Below, in pieces: positions 31,598-40,022 of a DNA stretch of 64,000 nucleotides. Origin of the DNA: Cronobacter condimenti 1330 (GTDB taxonomy: Bacteria > Pseudomonadota > Gammaproteobacteria > Enterobacterales > Enterobacteriaceae); NCBI RefSeq assembly GCF_001277255.1, contig NZ_CP012264.1, positions 3,038,001 to 3,102,000 of the forward strand, written 5' to 3'. A program made the translations under genes and the position numbers. The stretch's first letter is position 1, and each line of letters opens with the position of its first letter. A model generated the notes under the pieces. That model did not search any database. It worked only from the letters and a program-made list of their open reading frames with translations, and was not told the DNA's origin.

Positions 31598-34027
31598 TCA
31601 TTTGTAAACTGGCACGTCAAAAATTAATTCTTTATCATAATCGTGATAATCACCACAAATCGCATACATTCCAGATGAAATGTGCTCAGGCCAGTTAACA
31701 TCTGTAGCATATTGATGTGATGCTGGATGGGCTGGGTTCCAGCGCATTTTATAAAGTGTATTTTGTTTCTTGTGAACAAAATTTCTTGAAATCCACTCAG
31801 CTCCTCCCCTGATGGCCGATTCAGGAGTGAACCATCCACGAGAGTATGCTGTTGCTTTACCACCTCCAACAGCATTGCCATCTACAGCAGCTATCCCTTA
31901 CATATTGTAAACAGTTCGAGATGGTTGGTGATTATAGGAAAATGATGAGCCTCTACCGAGAACACTCGTGCCATTTCCAGTTTCTAAAGCTGCGTGAGCA
32001 GCAAGGTAGCATTCATTTATGCCATAATCCTGAGCCGCTTGAATAAAAGCAGCAGCAGTACCCTCAAGAGGACCTTTCCCTTTCAAAAATGCTTCTAATT
32101 TTTCCAAGGCAATCCCCATCGGTTTATCAATTTCTAAAAATTGAAGCATATTATTGTTACTGGTTAGGTTTGAAGGTGTTATATGCTGAACGACTTCATT
32201 TCGTGTCGCATTTCTTGATATCCCCCATTTTGGGGCAGCACTCCCAGGGATAGCCATCTGCTTATTAATAGCTTCTTCAAGAGTATTGGAGTATTGCGTG
32301 TAGTTAATTATGTACCTTTGCTTTGGCTTGATTGCATCTAAAAACATAATTGGCTGCATGTGCCACAATGAAGGCCCCAGTTTCTCAGTGGTCACATCCT
32401 GCATCCATGCCATTTTATCAAGAAAATCTTCGCTATATTTCTTCCATTCCGGCGCTTCCTTTTTTAGCGCATTTAGAAATGGTTGCCAGATAGCGTCACC
32501 TTTTTTGAAGTACCAGTCGCTTGGATGTTTTACGATTGTTTTCTGGATGACGTCACAATAGTCAGGGTTATGAAGGGCTCTCCAGTACTCCATTGGGGAA
32601 TAGTTGTCGCTTCCGCTGTCAATTTTATCCAGCAGGCGCTGATAATTATGCTTAACCAGGGCATGACTGGTTCGCGTATCACCGGTCGCAGCCTCATAGA
32701 GCGAGTTGATAAGGCTGCGGAAGAACCCAGTGGGCTGGTTTTTTCCATCCAGGTAATCAAAACTGGTAGGCTCTGAGGTTTCAGTTCTGAAGCCTAGCTT
32801 CGCCAGATCATACTGTGACAGAAGTTGAGGCTCCGCCTGGCCTTTGGGGACATAGGCATTTTCCGGCCGCAGCTGCCAGTATTCTTGCTTTGTTGAGTTA
32901 TCAGTTTCAGTTCTGACCTTACTCAACGGTAGAATGCCTGTCCGCGTTGTCGACGTCGAGCCCTTTGCGAAGGTGCCCTTCGCAACATCTTTTGTGAAAA
33001 GAGCAAGTCCAGGAGAATACTTCAACCAGAGCGGGTTTTTCTCCCCCACGTTTTCTGGGTTGGTCAGGAACTTCTCCAGATTATCATCCATGCTCGTGCA
33101 TTCGATATGTACCTGATATCGTGCCTCATAACCACCGTCTTTTGGTGCCTGATAGTAGCCCATGTGGCCAATCGGGTCACCGGCCTTAATAGTAAATGGA
33201 GAACTGAGGCTTACTGTCTTATCGAATACCATGACCTCCTTTGCGGGAGGAAGCAAATGCCGCCACCAGCCTGGACCGGCCCCCGGCGCTGGCTTAATAT
33301 TGTTGTTATCCACAACAACCCAATAGCGCTGACCAGGTGTGAGGGTACTGCTGGTTTCTTCTGGTAATCCTTTCAGTGTCACAAGACCATATTTTCGCTT
33401 GTTATTTCCTGTGGCGTTAAGATTGCTGTCTGCTGGGTCCCACTCCACTCTTGCCCCTTTAGGCATGTGTCCGGCAATTTGTGGAGAAGTTTTATCTGAA
33501 GTCAGTTTCGCCGTCAGCCAGTCCATTTCAGAATATGCTCTTAGAGTATCCTGAATGACCCACTGATTTTCTGCTTCAGCTTCATAAGCTGAATACGGCG
33601 CAAGATGCATATATAGGGTGTAGAAATGCAGCCCGCTGGATTCTTTCTCCCCCGGTTGAATAAAGTGTTTAACCAGAACAAACGAACCGGAAAAGCTCAG
33701 TGGCCCGGATTCCCATGCAAGCGTCAGATAATCCTTGCACACACGGTAAGCAACCACTTCGCCGTCAGCCATGCATCGAATTGCCTGCTCACCTTTAAAG
33801 GGAACCGGGAAATCTATCGCTTCAAGTGGAGACTTACCACTAAGCGCACACCATGGCGTCGTGGCTTCGGTGATATGGATCCCGCCATGCCACATCCCGC
33901 TGCGGCCTATCGCATATTGTCCTGTAGACTCCCCCGCTATATGCGTAAGTATCTCTTCCTGATTTTTAAATTCACTTCCCCGGCTGTTGGAGGGGATCGG
34001 CCAGAAAATTTTGGGTAACACAGACAC
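31598..34027 (-). pseudogene. T6SS effector with GH73 glucosaminidase domain, split by one in-frame stop
   Basis: Translation from the GTG at 34027 (GGAG eight bases upstream) gives 709 aa and stops at TAA 31898-31900. The same frame continues without another stop for 100 codons (GIAAVDGNAVGGGKATAYSR, GWFTPESAIRGGAEWISRNF, ending DVPVYK) to TGA at 31598. The joined protein is about 810 aa: an M23-like N-terminal domain (HGGIH at 47-51, YMHL, IGHMG, QVHIE), a linker shared with the 40019-42673 effector, the joint LWHMQP, and a C-terminal GH73 domain (FIQAAQDYGINECYLAAHA, LETGNGTS). The stop removes the end of the glucosaminidase. Confidence 0.82.
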
Positions 34028-34042
34028 GATTCACACTCCCTG

Positions 34043-34270
34043 TCAGTCACTAAACGATTTACAGGCAACCTGACTGACTTTCGTCATCTCAACCAGGTCG
34101 AAAACCGGCAATGAATCTTCCATTGTTAATATGTCAAATTCGTTCTTTGCTGAACCAGAGTTCTTGTCATCTCCGCAGACTATGTCTGTATCTACATAGG
34201 TATCCAAATTCTTAAATCCATTTTTAGATTGAGGGCTGACGACAAACAGGTTTTTTCTGCTACTGAGCAC
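34043..34270 (-). other. 75-aa frame, possible vgrG C-terminal tail remnant
   Basis: The frame ends EMTKVSQVACKSFSD, which resembles the extreme C-terminus of the VgrG at 43807 (DITQESKISSKSFND) and has the same position relative to the following effector gene. The rest (SKNGFKNLDTYVDTDIVCGD) is not recognised. It may be what is left of a vgrG that moved with the effector module. It could also be a small real gene. Confidence 0.4.
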
Positions 34271-34312
34271 GGCGCTAAGAACCCCTTCCTCTGGCGCTGG
34301 GTTATGCTTCAG

Positions 34313-34471
34313 TCAGTTACTGGTCCATGCCCGACACTGACGAAAGCTCATAAACTGCCGCGGGGATGAGGATTCAGTTTCGCGCCATCGGTCCACTTTA
34401 CCGAACATCCCCCGGGACCAGACTTCAACTTGTTTTACGAAAGCCGGTGCCGGATAAGTTTTCCCGCCCAT
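34313..34471 (-). other. 52-aa frame directly after tssM, possible 5' fragment of a lost gene
   Basis: An ATG at 34471, two bases after the tssM stop, begins MGGKTYPAPAFVKQVEVWSR and continues KVDRWRETESSSP to a TGA. The spacing is that of a coupled operon gene, but the frame ends abruptly. Since tssA normally follows tssM and only its 3' part survives 5 kb away, this could be the 5' stump of that gene. I cannot confirm this by motif. Confidence 0.35.
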
Positions 34472-34473
34472 CG

Positions 34474-37400
34474 TTATTGGAGCTCTTCTGTGCCAGCTGC
34501 AACATTAAAAATAGCGTTGGGCAGCATGAATCCCTGAAGCTTCAGTAACGCCAGAGGACCGTCGCCAAGCTCGCTGCGCAGCACAAACTTCAGCGGATTC
34601 CCGTCAGGGGTGATCCACACCAGCTGTGTACGGCTGGCATCAAGCGGAGTGATGAGTGCCTTGTCCAGCAGGCGAATGAAGCCCCAGTTCCCCTGGTTGC
34701 TGGCGTAAAGCTGCATACCGCTGTTCACACTGCGCCAGTTGAGGCTGACCCCCGGATAATATGTATTTCCCGGCCAGGTAAAGCTCTGCCAGCTTTCCAT
34801 CTGGTTGAAGTAGTCGAGGTTTTGCTCATCAAGAGAAAGCTGTACGCGAGCAACGTCACGAGACGGACGTGCCATCAGTTCGAAGTGAACACCCGCATCG
34901 CCCTGAGAGAACACGATATCTGACAGTTCCGCCAGCTGATTAATCGCCCGGAGGAAATCCGGACTGACAACCATCCCCTGACTTGCGGAAGGGTCAACGA
35001 GCCAGCGATTCCCCTCCTGGTGGAGGATCCCGCCAAGATTAGTTTTCAGGAAGGTAGTAATTCGACCCGAGTCGCTACGCAGGAACTGAGCCAGTAACGG
35101 CAACGAGGCATCGCTGCCGGTGGCATTAAATGGGTACCGTCCCGCAAAGGCCTTATTCCACTGAGCGACTATGGTTGTCTGCCAACGAGCATTGAGGCTA
35201 TCCGCAGCCGGAGCAAGTACCTGCCGCCAGGCCAGATCCACCGGTTGCACAAACAACGACTGGCCAAATCCATTCCACTCCTGCCCCAGGCTTGCCGCAA
35301 CCAGACTGCCGTAATCGCGGGTGTCCGTAAGATCGATGGCTTTGCCCTGAAACACGGTCTGGGCCAGCATCTGCGACATAGCCTGCGGATCCGGAGCGCT
35401 GGTCACCTGCTGAAGCTTCAGCCGCACCTGGGTTACACGGGCCAGCCAGGACTGGAAACTGAGGTTACCGTTGGCACCGGTGCCCTCTTTACCTTCCATA
35501 AATCCCATCAGCGGTCCAAACACGCCATCGAGCGGACCTTTAGGGCCCTGTGCCTGCTCTATAAATTGTCTGGCATTGCTTTTCTGACCGATCAGCTTTT
35601 TTGCTGAGTCCACTATCGAATCAGCCAGTGCCTCGTCTTTCTGTCCGGTTTTACCCTGGTAGTTTAGCGTGTTCATCAGTGCCACCAGTGGCGACTGGCG
35701 AACATCGCCGATCAAGTTGAGCTGGGCAATCGCCTCAGAAAGTGACCTGGCTTCCTGCCACTGAATGCTGTTGACCATGTTCAACCAGGCATTACCAAAA
35801 TCGGTAAAATAGCGTTCAGTCAGGCGGGCCTTCAGCGCCTCCGGGGAGACATCATTTCCAGTCTGGTGTGTCTTATCCGTCAGTACCCAGTCGATTTCAT
35901 CGCGACGGGTTTTGACGACTTCTTCAATCGCATCCTGTACATGTTCTTCCCACGCCTGACGCGTAAACATTCCCGGGACGACTTCGTCAGTACTGAATAC
36001 CGTGGAGGCATCGGTGTCGCCAGTCATATCAGCCAGCGTTAAATCAGGCCAGTTACTGGCCACGCGCTTAAGCATCTCCTGATATAACCCGGACTCAGCG
36101 TTACGCTGCCCAATTTGCTTGAGCAGGATCTGACGTACCGTGCTGATTAATACAGCGTCAGGCTTAATTTTCCATTCCGGATGCGCCGGGAGGTTTTGCG
36201 CATAAAAGCCCAGCAGTTTCGGTGCGATGTCCTGCCAGCTACCATCCGGCACATTCTGGCGTTTCGGTAAGGCTTTCAATACGTTTTTTGCCAGCCAGCC
36301 TGCGTCCGCTTTGTCCGGACGCGCCAGCATCAGATAACTTTTGAGTACGTCGTAGGTATGCTGTATGCCCTGCGTACGAGCATCACTGGCAGGAGGAAGT
36401 TGCACAAAGGCATTCAGCTGCTGTCTGAGACTCTCAGCTGTGGCATCTCTCATCAGCTGTGCGTTATTTTTCGCATACAACGGCCAGAGTGCGGCCAGCG
36501 TGTCGCTGTCCTGATTAAGACCAAATCGTGTGTACCATGGAGCGCCGGTCGCCTCACGATGTTGCAGACGGGCAATGGCTTGCTGGAGTACGAGCTGGTT
36601 GTGCAGGCGTTCAGCCAGTGGTTTTGCAGTATCCGCTGCCTGCCTCGCCGTTTCCTGTGCCTGATAAATCTGGGTACGGTTAACGATCAGGGACAGCCAT
36701 GTACCGGCTCCCCACAGGACAATCAGGGAAAGCAGAATTAACCGCAGCACTTTCAGCCAGTCGAAACCCAGCTTCCTGCCGCTGACGGCATCACAGTCAT
36801 CAATGACGGCTTTCCAGGTCGGTGTGTCGAGGTGTGTGTTTGGTAACGTTCCGGCAACGGCCAGTTCGGGGCTGAACATGACACCGCGTAAACGCCAGGC
36901 CGCAGATCCCTGCATTAGCCCGCTGAGCAAAACAGCCAGACTGGCTTTCAGCTCCTGCCGCAGTCGGAAGGATAACTGAAGAAGACCGAAATCAGCCGGA
37001 TTATTCAGTACCCTTGCCATACCCGCTTTTTGCAGGTGTAGCGCCAGTGTCGAAAACGCTTCATCCGCGCCTTTCACGGTGCCTTCCGGCCCGAATATGA
37101 CCCCTGTCGCAGCCGGTTCTGCGTCCTGCTGCGCACCGGTGGCTTTGTCAGTCAGCCACAGCCAGACAGGTGCCTGCCATCCCAACTGATGGTCTGCTTT
37201 CTGGCGGCAACGCAAGAAGGCATCCCGTTCGCTATCCGTCGGGAGGGTTGAGGAGTCCAGCACCTGGACGATGCCATCAACGGGATGGCCGGGGCGCAGA
37301 CGTTTCAGTTTCGAAAGGAAGATCTCATCCGGAAGAGACTGGACATCTCCGCCAAATATCAGCACATTTCCGTCACCTTCCTGCCAGAGGTCATGACACA

Positions 37401-37845
37401 GGCCCGGGGCCGCTTTCTGGACGTCGTCCGGATTACCCATCACCAGGAGGATACGCACCTTACGCTGCCAGCGACAGCCATAGCGGAAACGGAGGTGATC
37501 AGATACGGCATCCTCACTGAAGACGGGCTCTTCTTCATCATCTTCGCTGGCAATGGTGCCTGATACCGGGGCGACCATCTGAGCCTTTTTCTGACCCCAG
37601 TGGAAATACAACCCCGATTTACCGGCGAAGTCGAAAGCCTTCTCTGTCATCCAGCCGAATAAAAGCATCGCGGCAACCAGGATGGCACAGAACGTGAGGA
37701 TCCGTTGTCCGTCATACGGCCCAAATCCCGTGGCCAAGGCGACATTTTCCGGAAAGGCATAAAAGAGGAATGCCACGATGACTGTCAGAAAAAACGCGAC
37801 AGTCACAACGGAGCCGATGAGTGTTTTTACTTTTACCTTAGACAT
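34474..37845 (-). CDS. tssM: TssM (IcmF-like) membrane core protein
   Basis: From the ATG at 37845, which overlaps the upstream stop, the protein is 1123 aa. It has two N-terminal membrane segments (TLIGSVVTVAFFLTVIVAF, ILTFCAILVAAMLLFGW), a cytosolic domain, a third segment near residue 385 (LRLILLSLIVLWGAGTWLSL), and a long periplasmic part ending in the conserved beta domain (QNLDYFNQMESWQSFTWPG). Where many TssM proteins carry a GxxGxGKT loop, this one reads LLVMGNPDDVQKAAPG, so NTP binding is unlikely. TssM spans the envelope, binding TssL and TssJ. A longer frame to 37995 is not preferred. Confidence 0.93.
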   Translation of the reverse strand: MSKVKVKTLIGSVVTVAFFLTVIVAFLFYAFPENVALATGFGPYDGQRILTFCAILVAAMLLFGWMTEKAFDFAGKSGLYFHWGQKKAQMVAPVSGTIASEDDEEEPVFSEDAVSDHLRFRYGCRWQRKVRILLVMGNPDDVQKAAPGLCHDLWQEGDGNVLIFGGDVQSLPDEIFLSKLKRLRPGHPVDGIVQVLDSSTLPTDSERDAFLRCRQKADHQLGWQAPVWLWLTDKATGAQQDAEPAATGVIFGPEGTVKGADEAFSTLALHLQKAGMARVLNNPADFGLLQLSFRLRQELKASLAVLLSGLMQGSAAWRLRGVMFSPELAVAGTLPNTHLDTPTWKAVIDDCDAVSGRKLGFDWLKVLRLILLSLIVLWGAGTWLSLIVNRTQIYQAQETARQAADTAKPLAERLHNQLVLQQAIARLQHREATGAPWYTRFGLNQDSDTLAALWPLYAKNNAQLMRDATAESLRQQLNAFVQLPPASDARTQGIQHTYDVLKSYLMLARPDKADAGWLAKNVLKALPKRQNVPDGSWQDIAPKLLGFYAQNLPAHPEWKIKPDAVLISTVRQILLKQIGQRNAESGLYQEMLKRVASNWPDLTLADMTGDTDASTVFSTDEVVPGMFTRQAWEEHVQDAIEEVVKTRRDEIDWVLTDKTHQTGNDVSPEALKARLTERYFTDFGNAWLNMVNSIQWQEARSLSEAIAQLNLIGDVRQSPLVALMNTLNYQGKTGQKDEALADSIVDSAKKLIGQKSNARQFIEQAQGPKGPLDGVFGPLMGFMEGKEGTGANGNLSFQSWLARVTQVRLKLQQVTSAPDPQAMSQMLAQTVFQGKAIDLTDTRDYGSLVAASLGQEWNGFGQSLFVQPVDLAWRQVLAPAADSLNARWQTTIVAQWNKAFAGRYPFNATGSDASLPLLAQFLRSDSGRITTFLKTNLGGILHQEGNRWLVDPSASQGMVVSPDFLRAINQLAELSDIVFSQGDAGVHFELMARPSRDVARVQLSLDEQNLDYFNQMESWQSFTWPGNTYYPGVSLNWRSVNSGMQLYASNQGNWGFIRLLDKALITPLDASRTQLVWITPDGNPLKFVLRSELGDGPLALLKLQGFMLPNAIFNVAAGTEELQ

Positions 37846-39046
37846 TCTTGGGCGTTCCCTTGCGAACTTCTTCTTTGGTGATGACGGTGATCCAGACGTC
37901 GTCTTTGTCAGCGGCGGGTTGTGCGGCGATAACCTGCACTCCGCGCTGTTCAAAGGCCGCATTGGCAAGCGTGATGGCGATCCATGGGGCGGCATGGCCG
38001 GTGTAGCCCAGCACCGGATCTATGCTGAGGTTATTTTCTGAAAGGCTGAATTCAACGCTGCTTTCCTCGCAGGCATTATTCCAGCCGCTTCCTGCGGTCA
38101 AACATGGGCCAGAAATCCAGCTGCCCTGAAGACCGTCAGCGGTAGTGTTTGCCCAGAGTAAGGCCCGGGAAAGGGTTTTTGTCAGCGTGGCTTCAGTGCC
38201 TCTTTCCGGGCGATGCAGGCGTAGCGCATCCGGATACGCGTGAGCTTTGCGATTGCTGAAAACCACCATCGACACAGCGTCAGCGTCTCCTTCCTGAGGA
38301 GATGCAGGCAAAGACAGGGTGATGGCAACCAGGATCCCCGGGTTGTCCCACCGTTTATCCAGCCAGGCATCCAATGCAACCAGCCCCTTACCTGACATCA
38401 GGCGGAATAATCTGCCCGTCTTCTGAAACAGTTCAGCTTTAATCAACTCTTCTGTCTGTGAATACACGTCGCTGTCACAGTCCAGCATCAGCCAGCAGGG
38501 AAGATCTGCCGGAAGAGGCTGAACGATTCCCTCTACGCGAGCGGTCAATTTAGCGACGGTTGCTTTTAACGCTTTCACGAAATCAGACTGGTATGCCGTC
38601 AATGCTGCATATCTGACTGGTTTGTCGCATCCCCTTGGCAGCGAAAAATCGACTGCGGGCGCGGCAAGTTTTATTGCCTTCAGCAGTTCCCCGGCTTTAT
38701 TTCCAGCCGGGGCCTCGATTTGTGTTCCAAGGATCCAGGCGCAGCGCTGACCGCGCTGAATTTCACTCTCGAAGAGCGCTTCACGTTCTACATTTCGTGA
38801 TTCCGCAGCAACCTGCTCGGCCTTATAGGCACCCCGGCGCATTCCGAACAAAAGCCCCCAGGTACAGAACGGGAGGCCCAAAGTGCAGAACCAGAAGACG
38901 AATCCTGTTCGCGCAGATGTCCAGAACCATAGCGTGGAAGCAACGCCACCCAGCATGATAAACGCCAGAATCAGGAGCCAGCGCCGGGTGCCGGGGCGGG
39001 CAATTTGGGGGGCCTTTTCAGGGATGGCATCCAGCCAGACAGGCAT
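37838..39046 (-). CDS. T6SS-associated membrane protein of unknown function (402 aa)
   Basis: The protein has two membrane segments near the N-terminus (WLLILAFIMLGGVASTLWFW and FVFWFCTLGLPFCTWGLLFG) and a large soluble part with GQRCAWILGTQIEAPAG, VRYAALTAYQSDF, and IVQPLPADLPCWLMLDCDSD. It lies between PAAR and tssM, starts 2 bp after PAAR and overlaps tssM by 8 bp. Proteins of this type recur at this place in enterobacterial T6SS loci. No enzyme motif is seen. A role in effector loading or complex assembly is inference. Confidence 0.75.
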   Translation of the reverse strand: MPVWLDAIPEKAPQIARPGTRRWLLILAFIMLGGVASTLWFWTSARTGFVFWFCTLGLPFCTWGLLFGMRRGAYKAEQVAAESRNVEREALFESEIQRGQRCAWILGTQIEAPAGNKAGELLKAIKLAAPAVDFSLPRGCDKPVRYAALTAYQSDFVKALKATVAKLTARVEGIVQPLPADLPCWLMLDCDSDVYSQTEELIKAELFQKTGRLFRLMSGKGLVALDAWLDKRWDNPGILVAITLSLPASPQEGDADAVSMVVFSNRKAHAYPDALRLHRPERGTEATLTKTLSRALLWANTTADGLQGSWISGPCLTAGSGWNNACEESSVEFSLSENNLSIDPVLGYTGHAAPWIAITLANAAFEQRGVQVIAAQPAADKDDVWITVITKEEVRKGTPKNV

Positions 39047-39048
39047 AA

Positions 39049-39312
39049 TCAGCCAACCTTAGCCGCTGCAAACGAACTGATCAGCGTGCAGCCGCAGCCG
39101 CACTTATGGCCATGGAATGCCACAGGGATACCATGATCGAGATAATCAAGGTTGCCCTCAACAATGATCGTGGGGCCATGACCTTCAACCGGGCAGGAAA
39201 CCTTATCCCCTTTTCGGGCAACACCAATGCCACCGAATTTCATGGTTTCAGACGCGCTCATTACAGAGCCGCCGTGAGTTGTTTTATCGCCTTTGCGGAT
39301 TATCTGGAGCAT
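39049..39312 (-). CDS. PAAR spike-tip protein
   Basis: This 87-aa protein has the PAAR features: RKGDKTTHGGSVMSAS at the N-terminus, GVARKGDKVSCPVEGHGPT, and the terminal GIPVAFHGHKCGCGCTLISS with zinc-binding His and Cys residues. PAAR caps the VgrG trimer to make the sharp tip. It is the last gene of the effector module and lies 2 bp before the 402-aa gene. A broken second copy is at 29640-29832. Confidence 0.95.
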   Translation of the reverse strand: MLQIIRKGDKTTHGGSVMSASETMKFGGIGVARKGDKVSCPVEGHGPTIIVEGNLDYLDHGIPVAFHGHKCGCGCTLISSFAAAKVG

Positions 39313-39443
39313 TTTTTAACCCTCAGTACAACTATGAATATTTAAAGAGCGGCGTTTCTTTAAGTTAAATTTAGGAATGCGATGAAACTCTAATCGATAT
39401 TAATTGAATAATGGTTATCACTTCCACTCCTAAAGCCTTAAGT

Positions 39444-40022
39444 TTACCATGAAGTAATAAAATCAATTTTCCTTAGATTATCAGATTGCACCCAACCACT
39501 AACAATCTGGCCTTTTTTTGTCTGATATTCAACTTGAGTATATTTAGCAGTAACCTTTGTGGTTCTAACATAATCACCAAAAACAATGAAAATATTGGTT
39601 TTTTCATACCGCCCGTTAATCAATCGATATAAATAAAGCCGCCCTTTTACTGAGACCTGAGAAATAGATTGCCCATTCAAACAATATCGCCAAGCCTTAG
39701 AAAATTCATTATTGAAAGTCAACATCACAGGTTTATCAAGATCGGCTGACGTGTTATAAAGTCTGTTATTGTCTTTATTGTATTCAATCCATCCAACAGT
39801 TCCTGTTCCGTCAGTATCATAGAAGAGTTTGGCACTAATAACACTATCACCATCATCATCAATAATAAGATTGATTTTATCAGCTGAAATATTCCATTCT
39901 GAAAGTGGAAAGTTACTACTTCTCACCATTGCGGTAATGTATAGATAACATTGTTCAGAGGTAGCACAAAAAGAAACTCTGGGTATGCAAACAAACAAAA
40001 GCAATAAAATAAAAATTTTCAC
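39444..40022 (-). CDS. Probable periplasmic immunity protein for the amidase/lysozyme effector
   Basis: This 192-aa protein has a signal peptide (IFILLLLFVCIPRVSFCA) and two cysteines. The C-terminal half, SVKGRLYLYRLINGRYEKT through VEYQTKKGQIVSGWVQSDNL, has the same SH3-like layout as the 267-aa immunity candidate (GR-Y, KKG-V-GWV-S). Its ATG overlaps the effector stop by 4 bp, so the pair is coupled. It should inhibit the effector's wall hydrolase in the periplasm. Which of the two enzymatic domains it blocks cannot be told. Confidence 0.72.
   Translation of the reverse strand: MKIFILLLLFVCIPRVSFCATSEQCYLYITAMVRSSNFPLSEWNISADKINLIIDDDGDSVISAKLFYDTDGTGTVGWIEYNKDNNRLYNTSADLDKPVMLTFNNEFSKAWRYCLNGQSISQVSVKGRLYLYRLINGRYEKTNIFIVFGDYVRTTKVTAKYTQVEYQTKKGQIVSGWVQSDNLRKIDFITSW

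Noticed and set aside
31624..31881. 85-codon minus frame after the GH73 effector
   Set aside because: It is out of frame with the real GH73 continuation, which is fully open past the single stop.
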